A stretch of 62,346 bases of DNA from Candidatus Methylaffinis lahnbergensis (GCA_002890675.1 PEFW01000012.1:1-62346); one strand, 5' to 3'. Counted from the first letter of the stretch, positions 30,108 to 39,381 are shown. Notes: generated by a model not told the origin, from the sequence alone. Program-made: numbers and translations.

Positions 30108-30833
30108 TCAGTATCCGTCGCCGCTGGAAGGGTCAGGCGCCGCGCCAGGACCGGCCGGATAATATCGTTGGGTTGGCGGGCGCCGATTCCCTTGCGGGGC
30201 CGGAATGAAACCCGGCGGCGGCTCTACTTCAATAGGCTGGCCGAGGGATGGAACCTCCGCATTTGGCTGGTCCCGCGGCGGCTCGCCGATTATCTCCCCG
30301 CTTGTCGGAGCGCGATTTTCGCTTGGTTGACCTCGGCGTGGCTTGCGTTTTTTGGCCGGGTTCTGCGGACTTTCCGGCGGCGCGGGCGCCACCTCCGCTG
30401 GCGCCTCGGGGCTCGCCTCAACTGCCTCGCCACCTTTGCAATCGGTCAGCCAGATGTCGTAAATCGGATGCTCGATGCCGTGCAGGCCTGGACTCGCCGC
30501 GAACATCCATCCGGAAAATATCCGCTTGTATTGATTTGTGGCATCGACCTCGTCCACCTCGACGAAAGTAGTCGTCTGCGGGGCCTCCGTGGCGGGGCGC
30601 GTATAACAGGCGCGTTCGGTAATCTGGAGCGAACCGAACTGCACGGTTTCGCCGGCCGCGGCCTCAAAAGCGATCGTTCGTCCGGTGATCTTGTCCAATC
30701 CGGCAAAGATTGCGACCGGATGCTTGATCTTGTCCGCGCGCGCCGCGTTCAAGGCGATTGAGATCGAAACGGCGAAGGCCCCAGCGAAAACAACCGGCCG
30801 CGCAAAAATTCCTCGTCTCGCATAAACGATCAT
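30108..30833 (-). CDS. DUF2155-domain exported protein
   Basis: 241 aa. Residues 1-31 are a signal sequence (RGIFARPVVFAGAFAVSISIALNAARA). Residues about 35-135 are the DUF2155 domain: VAIFAGLDKITGRTIAFEA, FGSLQITERACYTRP, TTTFVEVDE, then IFSGWMFAASPGLHGIEHPIYDIWLTDC. The two Cys may pair. The C-terminal 100 residues are a Pro/Arg-rich low-complexity tail. DUF2155 genes usually sit beside NDUFA12 in Rhizobiales, as here with an OsmC gene between. I start at 30833, since earlier ATGs (30869, 30911) add no signal-like sequence. A remnant of this C-terminus occurs at 2779-2905. Confidence 0.82.
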   Translation of the reverse strand: MIVYARRGIFARPVVFAGAFAVSISIALNAARADKIKHPVAIFAGLDKITGRTIAFEAAAGETVQFGSLQITERACYTRPATEAPQTTTFVEVDEVDATNQYKRIFSGWMFAASPGLHGIEHPIYDIWLTDCKGGEAVEASPEAPAEVAPAPPESPQNPAKKRKPRRGQPSENRAPTSGEIIGEPPRDQPNAEVPSLGQPIEVEPPPGFIPAPQGNRRPPTQRYYPAGPGAAPDPSSGDGY

Positions 30834-30949
30834 CGGGAAACCCGGCCGCCGGTTTAAACATCGAACCATGAGGAGAGCCGCTTCGCGCTTCCGTCCGCAA
30901 GAAATTAGCATCCGTCAAGACCAACACGAAAGTCCGGCCGGAATGGGGC

Positions 30950-31408
30950 CTATCCCAGCGGCACTCGCAAGATTGTAGCTTCAAGGAAAACTGGGAAATT
31001 GACCGAAGCGATGAAGCACTTCTTGTGCGCGCAATCATGCAAACGCCGCGCGGCTTCCGTTTCGCCGGCCTCGATCGTGACGTTTGGCCGCAAGGTAACC
31101 GCCTCGAAATGTCCGCCGTCTTCCGTCGATACGATCAAACGGCCTGACGCGCAATCCTCACAGGCGGCGACGACCACGCGAGACTCCACGCAAAGGTGCA
31201 AATACCACAGCACATGGCAAGACGAAATCGCGGTGACGAGCAATTCTTCGGGATTGTATCTCGCCGGGTCGCCGAGGAAGGCCAGGACCGACGACATCGG
31301 CAACTGGGTTTCCCCGCAACGCGCAGCACGTGGTCGCGGTCGTAATTTTTGTGAGCTGAGGTTCCCCGCGCCCGGTTCCCCGTCCAGATGATGCTCGCCT
31401 CCGCCCAT
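30950..31408 (-). CDS. OsmC-family protein with two apparent compensating frameshifts
   Basis: The frame from 31408 gives 152 codons. From residue about 37 on it is clearly OsmC-like: MSSVLAFLGDPARYNPEELL, then ISSCHVLWYLHLC with the redox Cys, then VTLRPNVTIEAGE and ending KCFIASVNFPVFLEATI. Residues about 12-36 do not fit; instead the neighbouring frame over about 31312-31378 encodes the expected ASIIWTGNRARGTSAHKNYD followed by RDHVLRVAGKP. Two opposite one-base shifts, one between 31375 and 31408 and one near 31301-31315 beside GGGGAAACCC, would restore the family sequence. OsmC proteins are thiol-dependent organic hydroperoxide reductases. It lies between the NDUFA12 and DUF2155 genes. 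Confidence 0.65.
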   Translation of the reverse strand: MGGGEHHLDGEPGAGNLSSQKLRPRPRAARCGETQLPMSSVLAFLGDPARYNPEELLVTAISSCHVLWYLHLCVESRVVVAACEDCASGRLIVSTEDGGHFEAVTLRPNVTIEAGETEAARRLHDCAHKKCFIASVNFPVFLEATILRVPLG

Positions 31409-31423
31409 GGGTCAAGCTCCGCC

Positions 31424-31825
31424 TCAGCCGTCCGGCGTCCAGGCCTCGTAGTCGCCGGTCGCCGGAGGCCGCGCATTGGCGGCCAAGGTCGAGCCCGGAG
31501 GGCGCCAGGCTTGCGGCGTGCCGGTCAAATTCGGCTGATGCGGCAATTCCCACGCGCGCGGGGCGTAATTCTCGGCGGTTGGCGGACTATCGGCCGTGTG
31601 ATGCAGCCAGCCATACCAGCCTTGCGGGGTCATGGACCCCTCGCTCTCCCCGGCATAAATGACCCAACGGCGCTCGAATCCGAGCGCCTTGTCGATTTTC
31701 CGGGTGCGGTAATAGCGGTTGCCGTATTCATCCTTGCCGACGAATTTGCCGAAGAGCAATGTGTGCAGCGCCGTATTCATGGTCTGGCCGTTCCACCAGG
31801 TAAAAATCCGATTGAACCATGTCAT
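31424..31825 (-). CDS. Complex I accessory subunit NDUFA12 (B17.2) homologue
   Basis: 133 aa. Alphaproteobacterial relative of the mitochondrial complex I subunit B17.2. Diagnostic segments: WWNGQTMNTALHTLLFGKFVG, KDEYGNRYYR, ERRWVIYAGESEGSMTPQGWYGWLHHTAD and the Pro-rich end ENYAPRAWELPHQPNLTGT. It is a peripheral membrane-arm partner of NADH:ubiquinone oxidoreductase. The length matches the family. It is divergent from nrdJ across a repeat-containing 906-base interval. Confidence 0.95.
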   Translation of the reverse strand: MTWFNRIFTWWNGQTMNTALHTLLFGKFVGKDEYGNRYYRTRKIDKALGFERRWVIYAGESEGSMTPQGWYGWLHHTADSPPTAENYAPRAWELPHQPNLTGTPQAWRPPGSTLAANARPPATGDYEAWTPDG

Positions 31826-31930
31826 GTGTTTGCTCTGCCTTCGGCGTTGCGGGAAATCTCCCGCGGTGCCGGACGCTTATGACCGCACCCTGCCCCGCTG
31901 TCCAGAGCGGGTCCCGCAAAGCAATTTCTT

Positions 31931-32098
31931 AAGACCAACGTTGCCCGTCGAAAAATCGGGAACTCAACTCGGCGACGTTCGAAGATGATCTCGATCGCGA
32001 TTCGCCGCGATCGCCAATATCGAAAGCTCTTTCTTCACAGCAGTCTTCTTGTGTGCAACAGCAAAACGACGTTGCCGAACTTTGACTCGTGCGCCATG
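31931..32098. repeat. 168-bp direct repeat, copy 1
   Basis: Matches 32497-32664 at 163 of 168 positions by my reading, same orientation, offset 566 bases. It begins AAGACC-x-ACGTT and ends GACTCGTGCGCCATG. It lies upstream of the NDUFA12 gene. It contains no convincing coding frame. Confidence 0.9.
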
Positions 32099-32319
32099 CC
32101 AGTCTGGGTCGAGCGATGGACCCGCGACGAAGTAAAGCGCAGCCGTTCGGAGCCCATGAGCTTTACTTGGTCGGGCATCGGCGGCATGATTCCGGTCGAG
32201 AGCTGCAGCCTGACCCGCAAATGCGAGTCAGGCCATGAGATCGGGTGTAGTGTAAGGAAGCACGGTTCAGGTTTCTAGGGTTTCTCCCCCGGCTTCTGCC
32301 GGGCTCCCGTCTGAACAGG

Positions 32320-32350
32320 AGAGAGGTTCGAATTCCTCTCCACCCGCCAT
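32320..32350 (+). other. tRNA 3'-end-like sequence (T-arm plus acceptor tail)
   Basis: GAGAGG-TTCGAATT-CCTCTC followed by CACCCGCCA looks like a tRNA T-arm and 3' CCA end, with one extra T in the loop. I cannot find the matching 5' acceptor strand GGGTGGA, a D-arm or an anticodon arm in the preceding 250 bases, so it is not a complete tRNA. A GC-rich hairpin (CCCGGCTTCTGCCGGG) lies just upstream. It could be a tRNA fragment left at an integration site. It sits between the two 168-bp repeats. Confidence 0.35.
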
Positions 32351-32496
32351 ATTTTACAATACCTCGAATTCTCGCGCACGATATTTCTGTCCTGCGAAGC
32401 TTTTTCTAGTGGAATCATTTACATGACAGAAAAGGACTCTTGCCCTCGTTAATTTGCACCAAGCCGCACGAAGATACCTCCGAACGAGGCATTCAT

Positions 32497-32664
32497 AAGA
32501 CCTACGTTCCCCGTCGAAAAATCGGGAACTCAACTCGGCGACGTTCGAAGATGGTCTCGATCGCGATTCGCCGCGATCGTCAATATCGAAAGCTCTTTCT
32601 TCACAGCAGTCTTCCTGTGTGCAACAGCAAAACGACGTTGCCGAACTTTGACTCGTGCGCCATG
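32497..32664. repeat. 168-bp direct repeat, copy 2 (upstream of nrdJ)
   Basis: Second copy of 31931-32098. It ends 27 bases before the NrdR-box-like sequence and 67 bases before the nrdJ start, so it may include part of the promoter region. Near its left end GTTCCC and GGGAAC can pair as a short hairpin. Confidence 0.9.
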
Positions 32665-32690
32665 TTTAACGTTTCCGAAATCTTCGCTAA

Positions 32691-32706
32691 TCACTATATC
32701 TGGTGT
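32691..32706 (+). promoter_or_regulatory. Candidate NrdR box upstream of nrdJ
   Basis: TCACTATATCTGGTGT agrees at 13 of 16 positions with the NrdR operator consensus ACACWATATATWGTGT. It lies 25 bases before the nrdJ ATG, where the ribonucleotide-reductase repressor NrdR would block transcription. NrdR sites normally come in pairs; I did not find a clear second one. Confidence 0.6.
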
Positions 32707-32731
32707 GACTGAGCCAAAAAGGGCACAACCA

Positions 32732-35700
32732 ATGCGAATCGAACGCCGTTACACCAAGCCTGAAAACTCCCCCTACGCGGAAATCGCATTCCGGACGACC
32801 AAAAGCGAAATCCGCAATCCCGACGGCTCGATCGTTTTCTCGCAGGACGGCATCGAGGTTCCCTCGGCCTGGAGTCAAGTTGCCGCGGATGTGCTCGCGC
32901 AAAAATATTTCCGCAGGGTGGGGGTGCCAGCCCGGTTGAAGCGGATCGAGGAAGCCGCGGTTCCCGCTTTCCTTTGGCGCTCCGTAGCGGACGAAGAAGC
33001 GCTCGCGGCCCTGCCGAAGTCCGGGCGGGAAAGGGGCGAGACCTCGGCGGTCCAAGTCTTCGACCGTCTCGCCGGCGCCTGGACCTATTGGGGCTGGAAA
33101 GGCAAATATTTCGACAGGGAAGCGGATGCCTCCGCTTTCTTCGACGAATTGCGCTTCATGCTGGCGCGTCAGATGGCGGCGCCGAATTCGCCGCAATGGT
33201 TCAATACCGGGCTTCATTGGGCCTATGGCATCGATGGGCCGAGCCAGGGCCATTATTATGTCGACCACGAGACCAAGAAACTCGTCAAGTCGAAGTCGGC
33301 CTACGAGCATCCGCAACCGCATGCCTGTTTCATCCAGTCCGTCGCCGACGATCTCGTCAACGATGGCGGGATCATGGATCTTTGGGTGCGCGAAGCCAGG
33401 CTCTTCAAGTATGGCTCCGGCACCGGCTCGAATTTTTCCAAATTGCGCGGCGAGAACGAAAAGCTTTCTGGCGGCGGAAAGTCCTCCGGCCTGATGTCGT
33501 TCTTGAAGATCGGCGACCGCGCCGCGGGCGCGATCAAATCCGGCGGCACCACGCGGCGGGCCGCCAAGATGGTCATCGTCGATGTCGATCATCCCGACAT
33601 CGAGGATTTTATCGAATGGAAAGTGAAGGAGGAACGGAAAGTCGCCGCGCTCGTCACCGGCTCGAAAATTTTGCAAAAGGCTATCAAGGCTATTCTTCGC
33701 GCCTGCGTCAATTGCGACGGGCCGGGCGACGATTGTTTCGATCCCGAGAAGAACCCTGCGCTAAAAAAAGAGATCAAGCTCGCGCGGCGCTCCTTCGTCC
33801 CCGACGCCTTGATCAAGAAAACCATCCAAATGGGGTGGCAGGGCCACACAAACATCGATTTCCAAACTTTTACGGCCGATTGGGATTCGGAAGCCTATCT
33901 CACCGTCTCCGGCCAAAACTCGAACAATAGCGTCCGCGCGAGCGACGAATTTCTGCGCGCGGTCGAGCGGGATGGCGATTGGAACTTGACCCGGCGCATT
34001 GACGGCAAGCCGCATAAGACGATGAAGGCCCGCGATCTCTGGGACAAGATCGGTCGCGCCGCTTGGGGTTCGGCCGACCCCGGCCTTCAATACCACACGA
34101 CGATCAACGATTGGCACACCTGCCCTGCGGCGGGCCAGATCCGCGCCTCGAATCCGTGCTCCGAATATATGTTTTTGGACGATACGGCGTGTAATCTCGC
34201 CTCGCTCAACCTGCTCCAGTTCCGCGCCGCGGCGAGGGGAGAATTCGACACGGACTCCTTTGAACACGCGGCGCGGTTGTGGACGATCGTGCTCGAAATC
34301 TCGGTCATGATGGCGCAATTTCCGGCCAAGGAAATCGCCAGGCTTTCTTACGATTATCGGACGCTCGGCCTTGGATACGCCAATATCGGCGGGCTGCTTA
34401 TGTCGTCCGGCATCCCTTACGACAGCTATGAGGCCCGCGCGATTTGTGGCGCGCTTTCGGCGATCATGACAGGTGTTGCCTATGCCACATCGGCGGAGAT
34501 GGCGGGCGAGCTCGGGGCCTTCGAGGGGTACAAGGAGAATGCCGCCCCGATGCTGCGCGTGATGCGCAACCACGCCCGGGCGGCAAACGGCGAGGCGTCC
34601 GGCTTTGAGGCTTTGTCGACTGCGCCGGTCCCGCTCGACCACGCGGCACTTTCCAAGACATCGGATATATCCGATGTCTCCAATTTGCCCAACAGGGCGC
34701 TTGGCGAGCATGCCCGGGCCGCCTGGGCGCGCGCCGTCACTCTCGGCGAAAACCATGGCTATCGCAACGCGCAAGTAAGCGTCGTCGCGCCGACCGGCAC
34801 GATCGGCCTCGTGATGGATTGCGACACGACGGGTATCGAGCCTGATTTCGCGCTCGTCAAATTCAAGAAACTCGCGGGCGGCGGCTATTTCAAAATCATC
34901 AATCGCGCCGTTCCCGAAGGTTTACGCACGCTCGGCTATTCGGCAACCGAGATCGACGAAATCGTGACCTATGCCACGGGCCACGGCTCCTTGCAAAATG
35001 CGCCGGAGATCAATCACGAGAGCCTTTCCGCGAAAGGTTTTACGGCGGAAAAGCTGAGCGAATTGGAGGCGACGCTGGCGAGCGCCTTCGACATCAAATT
35101 CGTCTTCAACAAATGGACTCTTGGCGCGGAGTTCCTCACCGGCGCGCTCAAGATTCCAGCCGAAAAGCTGGAGGATCAAAGTTTTGATCTTTTGAGCTTT
35201 TTGGGCTTTTCCCGCGCCGGGATCGACGCCGCCAATATCTTCGTCTGCGGCGCCATGACGCTTGAAGGCGCGCCGTATTTGAAACCGGAGCATTACGCTG
35301 TGTTCGATTGCGCCAACCCCTGCGGGCGCACCGGCAAACGTTTTCTTGCCGTCGAAAGCCACATCCGCATGATGGCGGCGGCGCAGCCCTTCATCTCCGG
35401 CGCGATCTCGAAGACGATCAACATGCCGAACGATGCGACCATCGAGGATTGCAAGGCGGCCTATATGCTCTCCTGGCGGCTTGGGCTCAAGGCCAATGCG
35501 CTGTACCGCGATGGCTCGAAATTGTCGCAGCCCTTGAACAGCCAGTTGATCGCCGATGACGACGACGAGGTGGATGACGCCGTCGAGGCGCTGATCGCCT
35601 CCAACGCTCCGGCGCGGGCCTCGATGGTCGCCGAAAAGTTCGTCGAAAAAATTGTCGAACGGATCGAGCGGATAAGAGAGCGCGAGCGCCTGCCCGACCG

Positions 35701-36481
35701 CCGCAAGGGCTATACGCAAAAGGCGGTTGTCGGCGGGCACAAGGTCTATTTGCGCACCGGCGAATACGGAGATGGGCGGCTCGGCGAAATTTTCATCGAC
35801 ATGCACAAGGAGGGCGCGGCCTTCCGCTCGCTGATGAACAACTTTGCCATCGCAATCTCCGTGGGGCTGCAATATGGCGTGCCGCTCGAGGAATATGTCG
35901 ATGCCTTCACCTTCACCCGATTCGAACCGGCGGGCCTGGTGCAAGGCAATGACGCGATTAAGAACGCGACCTCGATCCTCGATTATATTTTCCGCGAGCT
36001 TGCGATCTCTTATTTGGGCCGCAACGATCTCGCCCATATCGACCCTTCCGACATCGGCCACGATGTGCTGGGAAAAGGCGAGGATTTTGGCCGGACCATG
36101 AGCAAACTCGCCCCGCCCGAAGGGACTCGAGGGGAGGACCAAAGCCGTCCGCCGCAAGGCGCCGGGCCAACCGGCACCACGAAATTCGTATCGCGCGGTT
36201 TTGTGCGCTCCAAGGCTGACAAATTAATGTTGGTGCAGGGCGGCGGGCCGCAACCCGCGACGGCGCTAAAGAACGATCTCGAAAGGCAAGTCGAAGCGGA
36301 ACTCGGCGGGCTCGAGCGGACGACTCCCGCCGAGCGGGCGGCGGTCACAGAGAAGCGCGACCAGGCGCGTCTGAAAGGTTTTACGGGAGAGGCTTGCGGC
36401 GAGTGCGGGAATTTTACCCTCGTGCGCAACGGGACATGCCTCAAATGCGACACCTGCGGCGCGACCACGGGGTGCAGTTGA
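32732..36481 (+). CDS. nrdJ: Adenosylcobalamin-dependent (class II) ribonucleotide reductase
   Basis: 1,249 aa, the long NrdJ form. It reduces ribonucleotides to deoxyribonucleotides using a thiyl radical made from coenzyme B12, independent of oxygen. Visible features: [47 protein letters not shown] with the active-site Cys, [22 protein letters not shown] and, at the C-terminus, a Cys-rich tail ([21 protein letters not shown]) that passes electrons or binds zinc. Start ATG at 32732 ([15 protein letters not shown]) after AAAAAGGG. NrdR regulation is suggested by the box just upstream. It shares its cofactor demand with MutB. Confidence 0.96.
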   Translation: MRIERRYTKPENSPYAEIAFRTTKSEIRNPDGSIVFSQDGIEVPSAWSQVAADVLAQKYFRRVGVPARLKRIEEAAVPAFLWRSVADEEALAALPKSGRERGETSAVQVFDRLAGAWTYWGWKGKYFDREADASAFFDELRFMLARQMAAPNSPQWFNTGLHWAYGIDGPSQGHYYVDHETKKLVKSKSAYEHPQPHACFIQSVADDLVNDGGIMDLWVREARLFKYGSGTGSNFSKLRGENEKLSGGGKSSGLMSFLKIGDRAAGAIKSGGTTRRAAKMVIVDVDHPDIEDFIEWKVKEERKVAALVTGSKILQKAIKAILRACVNCDGPGDDCFDPEKNPALKKEIKLARRSFVPDALIKKTIQMGWQGHTNIDFQTFTADWDSEAYLTVSGQNSNNSVRASDEFLRAVERDGDWNLTRRIDGKPHKTMKARDLWDKIGRAAWGSADPGLQYHTTINDWHTCPAAGQIRASNPCSEYMFLDDTACNLASLNLLQFRAAARGEFDTDSFEHAARLWTIVLEISVMMAQFPAKEIARLSYDYRTLGLGYANIGGLLMSSGIPYDSYEARAICGALSAIMTGVAYATSAEMAGELGAFEGYKENAAPMLRVMRNHARAANGEASGFEALSTAPVPLDHAALSKTSDISDVSNLPNRALGEHARAAWARAVTLGENHGYRNAQVSVVAPTGTIGLVMDCDTTGIEPDFALVKFKKLAGGGYFKIINRAVPEGLRTLGYSATEIDEIVTYATGHGSLQNAPEINHESLSAKGFTAEKLSELEATLASAFDIKFVFNKWTLGAEFLTGALKIPAEKLEDQSFDLLSFLGFSRAGIDAANIFVCGAMTLEGAPYLKPEHYAVFDCANPCGRTGKRFLAVESHIRMMAAAQPFISGAISKTINMPNDATIEDCKAAYMLSWRLGLKANALYRDGSKLSQPLNSQLIADDDDEVDDAVEALIASNAPARASMVAEKFVEKIVERIERIRERERLPDRRKGYTQKAVVGGHKVYLRTGEYGDGRLGEIFIDMHKEGAAFRSLMNNFAIAISVGLQYGVPLEEYVDAFTFTRFEPAGLVQGNDAIKNATSILDYIFRELAISYLGRNDLAHIDPSDIGHDVLGKGEDFGRTMSKLAPPEGTRGEDQSRPPQGAGPTGTTKFVSRGFVRSKADKLMLVQGGGPQPATALKNDLERQVEAELGGLERTTPAERAAVTEKRDQARLKGFTGEACGECGNFTLVRNGTCLKCDTCGATTGCS

Positions 36482-36509
36482 AAGTAAGGAAGTCCCCGCC
36501 AGTCGGACA

Positions 36510-36533
36510 AAAATGTTTCACGTGAAACATTTT
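36510..36533. promoter_or_regulatory. parS: parS chromosome-partitioning site
   Basis: Positions 36514-36529 read TGTTTCACGTGAAACA, identical to the ParB/Spo0J binding consensus. Four A before and four T after extend it to a perfect 24-bp palindrome. ParB binds such sites near replication origins to segregate the chromosome. It lies 29 bases after the nrdJ stop and just under 100 bases before the nuclease-APAZ gene. A terminator is a less likely reading, because the hairpin would have no loop. Confidence 0.85.
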
Positions 36534-36625
36534 CCCCCGGTCGAGGCCGAAAACCGTAGGCCGCAGACGTCGGCGGTTACGACCGCAAATCAGTCCATAT
36601 TCATGATCTATTCTCGGAGTTGGCC

Positions 36626-37945
36626 TTGAAAAAGTTGTCGCAGAATCAGCTGGCAGGGCAACGCGGGGAACACCTCGTCGCTGAACGGACGCTCGCAATG
36701 GGCTTCGCGTTCGACAGCCGCAACCGATTGGAGACGGGTATCGATGGCATCCTTGAATTGAGGGATCCGCAAACCGGGCAGACTCTGGCCAATTGGATCG
36801 GTGCGCAAGTGAAAACGACCGATTCGGGTGCGTACACTTACGAGGACGAAAGCGGGTTCGAGTACCTGATCAAGGCGGACGACCTGGAGTACTGGAGCGG
36901 TTCCAATATTCCCGTGATTCTGGTTCTCGTCCGACTCTGCGATAACTCCATGTTCTGGAAGGCAGTCGATACTGGCAGCTTGAGCGAACCCCGCCGCCTA
37001 CGCTTCGACAAGACCCAAGACCGCTTTGAGAAAGGGGCTGCTGACCGGATCGCTGCGCTCTGTGTCGCGCGCGATCGTCTTGGGAGCTACGTGCCTCCCA
37101 TGCGCTCCGGCGAAGACGTGCATCTAACAATGGTCAGGGTTGTGCTGCCTGGTGAGATCTTCGTTGGATCATCGCTCTTCGCGTCAGGTCGCGATGCTGC
37201 GCGTGAACTCGCCAGTGTCGGTCCGCACGCTCCATTCGACTGGGTGGTCCGCAATCGGCGTTTCCTATCCTTTCGCGATCCGCTTGGAAGCCCGCTTTCC
37301 GAGATCGTAGATGAGGGTTCGGTCGAGTCCATCGAGACAGACGCGCTCTCATTGGTCGACGATGTGGACGACGAGCACCTCTTTATCGAGCTTCTCGCTC
37401 GAACTCTAAGCGTGCAGCTTGAGGAGGACCTGACTTACGATCGCGAAAGCCGCGCACTATACTTCCGAGCGCCAGGCCAGAATAAGGGGCGAAAATATCG
37501 TTACCGGTCCCTCGTGAATGAGACTTCCGCCGATGTCGTGACTGTGTGGCGGGGCAAGGACGGCCATGTAGGAAGCGTTCGTCACCACGCCTTCGTGCCG
37601 GGGTTCCAGCGGATTGGGGACGAATGGCTACTTTCGATCACGCCGACCTTCGTGTTCACCCGCGATGGGTTCCGACCCCACTACAGTTCGGGCGCGCTGA
37701 TAGCTGGGAAAAAGAAGAAAGAGAAGAATGGGGCAATCCGAGGTCAGTTTTTGATGTGGCGACACCTCCTAGTCAAGTCAGGACAGAACACCCAACATCA
37801 GCTGTTTGATCGGCCGGACCGCAACTCGCTCCTCCGGTTCGAACCACTGGACGCTATCAAGATGCCACTTGCCGTGCCGGAGGAAGCTTGGCGGCGAGAG
37901 GACCCGAACGCCGCCAGCATGGTTGATACGGAGTGGCTACTATGA
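36626..37945 (+). CDS. DREN-type nuclease (DUF4365) fused to APAZ: effector of a SPARDA-like short-Argonaute system
   Basis: 439 aa. Residues about 5-130 resemble DUF4365, a PD-(D/E)xK-like nuclease domain: GQRGEHLVAERTLAMGFAFD with Glu15, then TGIDGILEL with Asp40 and Glu44, then IGAQVKTTD with Gln61 and Lys63 as the QxK motif, and GSNIPVILVLVRL. The remaining 300 residues fit in position and size an APAZ domain, which in short-Argonaute systems mimics the missing N-terminal lobe and docks onto the Argonaute. I favour TTG at 36626 (MKKLSQNQLAGQRGE), seven bases from CGGAG; a TTG two codons earlier is too close to that site. The stop overlaps the Argonaute start (ATGA). Role as a guide-activated DNA/RNA nuclease is inferred from characterised SPARDA systems. 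Confidence 0.85.
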   Translation: MKKLSQNQLAGQRGEHLVAERTLAMGFAFDSRNRLETGIDGILELRDPQTGQTLANWIGAQVKTTDSGAYTYEDESGFEYLIKADDLEYWSGSNIPVILVLVRLCDNSMFWKAVDTGSLSEPRRLRFDKTQDRFEKGAADRIAALCVARDRLGSYVPPMRSGEDVHLTMVRVVLPGEIFVGSSLFASGRDAARELASVGPHAPFDWVVRNRRFLSFRDPLGSPLSEIVDEGSVESIETDALSLVDDVDDEHLFIELLARTLSVQLEEDLTYDRESRALYFRAPGQNKGRKYRYRSLVNETSADVVTVWRGKDGHVGSVRHHAFVPGFQRIGDEWLLSITPTFVFTRDGFRPHYSSGALIAGKKKKEKNGAIRGQFLMWRHLLVKSGQNTQHQLFDRPDRNSLLRFEPLDAIKMPLAVPEEAWRREDPNAASMVDTEWLL

Positions 37946-39381
37946 TGTTCACTTCGAAGGTACTGTCGGAGCCTCTGCTTGAGTTTGGAGACACTAGACG
38001 TCACGTCGATCCGCGGGTTGGTCTAATTGATTACGGGCCGCTTCAGCCGATGCCGGGTGACTGCATTCGCATCGGCGTCATTGGCACTACGGAAACAGCG
38101 GACGGCCTTGCCCAGTTCATCGATCGCTGTAAAACGGGAATTGAGGGAAAGAAGAGCCCGCTAACGAACCTTTATCCCCCTTTCCCAGGCATCGGTAACA
38201 GAAACCCGTTTCGATGCAATTTCGAGGTCGATTCGGCTGCCCGTCGCACCATGCCCGTGCGCGACATCGAACGAATCGTTGCGATTCCGAAGCAGCAAGA
38301 GGCGGTTCGCGCCGCCGCAGAGCTATTCGTCGAGCAAGCCGTCTCAATGCTGGAAGGTTCCTCGCGACCAGACGTCATCGTGGCAGCTCTGCCGGTCGAA
38401 CTGATTCTCAAGGTCGTAAACGCAAGATCATCGAGAGATGACGACGACGAAGATCAAGATGACGACGAACTGAATTTCCGCGATCTGTTCAAGGCGCGCG
38501 CCCTCCTCCTCAGCGTGCCGTCGCAGATCGTGTGGCCGACCCTGTGGGACGATAAGGCAAGAATTCCTCGAAAATTGAAGGAAACGTTGCGCCAAGTGCA
38601 AGACCCGGCAACACGCGCCTGGAACCTGCTTAACGCCCTGTTTTACAAGGCAGGCAAAGTCCCTTGGCGCCTCCCGCACGAAGAGGGAGCGTTCAAAGCC
38701 AGCTATCTTGGCATTGGGTTCTACCGAGACCTGTCGGGCCAGCGATTGCTCACTAGCACCGCTCAGATGTTCGATGAGCGTGGTCGCGGCCTGATTCTAA
38801 GAGGCGCACGCGCTCGGACCGACAAGGGCGATAGGCATCCCTATCTCGAAAGGAACGATGCTTACGACCTCGTGACACGCTCTGTGAAGGCCTATCGCGC
38901 ACACCATGGGCACGCGCCGGCACGCCTCGTTATCCTCAAGACGTCGCGGTTTGAGTCAGGCGAGACCGACGGCATCGGCCAGGCGGCCGACGAGCTACAA
39001 ATTGATCGTCGCGATCTAATCTGGATCTCAGAAAATCCACGTGCCACTCTCGTCCGTGAAGGCGATTACCCGCCTTTGCGCGGCAGCTTTCTCCAGTTGG
39101 GTAGGGACGCCCTTTTGTTCACACGGGGTAGCGTACCCTACTACCGCACCTATCCCGGGCTGCGCGTCCCGCGTCCGCTTTGGTTGAGACCGCACTCCTG
39201 TGACAGCTCACTGTTGGATTTAGCGGCAGAGGTGCTCGCCTTGACTAAGATGAACTGGAACACCACTCAGTTCGACCAAAACTCCCCGATCCCCATTCGC
39301 GCCGCCCGACAGGTCGGTCGAGTCCTGAAGTATGTCAGCTTCGGCCAGGCCGAACAATCTGATTATCGATATTACAGCTAA
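37942..39381 (+). CDS. Short prokaryotic Argonaute (MID-PIWI), catalytically inactive
   Basis: 479 aa, the size of a short pAgo with only MID (about residues 20-230) and PIWI (about 240-479). PIWI-type segments: SYLGIGFYRDLSG, RLVILKTSRFESGETDGI, DLIWISENPRATLVREGDYPPLRG, then PYYRTYPGLRVPRPLWL and a C-terminal LTKMNWNTTQFDQNSPIPIR with KYV near the end. In slicing Argonautes the first strand carries GxD; here it is G257-I-G259, so the first catalytic Asp is missing, as in other short pAgos. An acidic run (DDDDEDQDDD, near 165) is an insertion. The start overlaps the nuclease-APAZ stop, implying coupled synthesis of a heterodimer. Guide-directed sensing of invader DNA is inferred from the family. 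Confidence 0.88.
   Translation: MMFTSKVLSEPLLEFGDTRRHVDPRVGLIDYGPLQPMPGDCIRIGVIGTTETADGLAQFIDRCKTGIEGKKSPLTNLYPPFPGIGNRNPFRCNFEVDSAARRTMPVRDIERIVAIPKQQEAVRAAAELFVEQAVSMLEGSSRPDVIVAALPVELILKVVNARSSRDDDDEDQDDDELNFRDLFKARALLLSVPSQIVWPTLWDDKARIPRKLKETLRQVQDPATRAWNLLNALFYKAGKVPWRLPHEEGAFKASYLGIGFYRDLSGQRLLTSTAQMFDERGRGLILRGARARTDKGDRHPYLERNDAYDLVTRSVKAYRAHHGHAPARLVILKTSRFESGETDGIGQAADELQIDRRDLIWISENPRATLVREGDYPPLRGSFLQLGRDALLFTRGSVPYYRTYPGLRVPRPLWLRPHSCDSSLLDLAAEVLALTKMNWNTTQFDQNSPIPIRAARQVGRVLKYVSFGQAEQSDYRYYS

Noticed and set aside
32099..32496. Complete tRNA, tmRNA or cobalamin riboswitch in the interval before nrdJ
   Set aside because: Only a T-arm/acceptor-like tail is visible with a one-base extra loop; no 5' acceptor strand, tag frame or B12-box could be found.
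36510..36533. Palindrome as a rho-independent terminator of nrdJ
   Set aside because: A perfect palindrome leaves no loop, and the core is exactly the ParB consensus; parS explains it better, though a dual role is not excluded.
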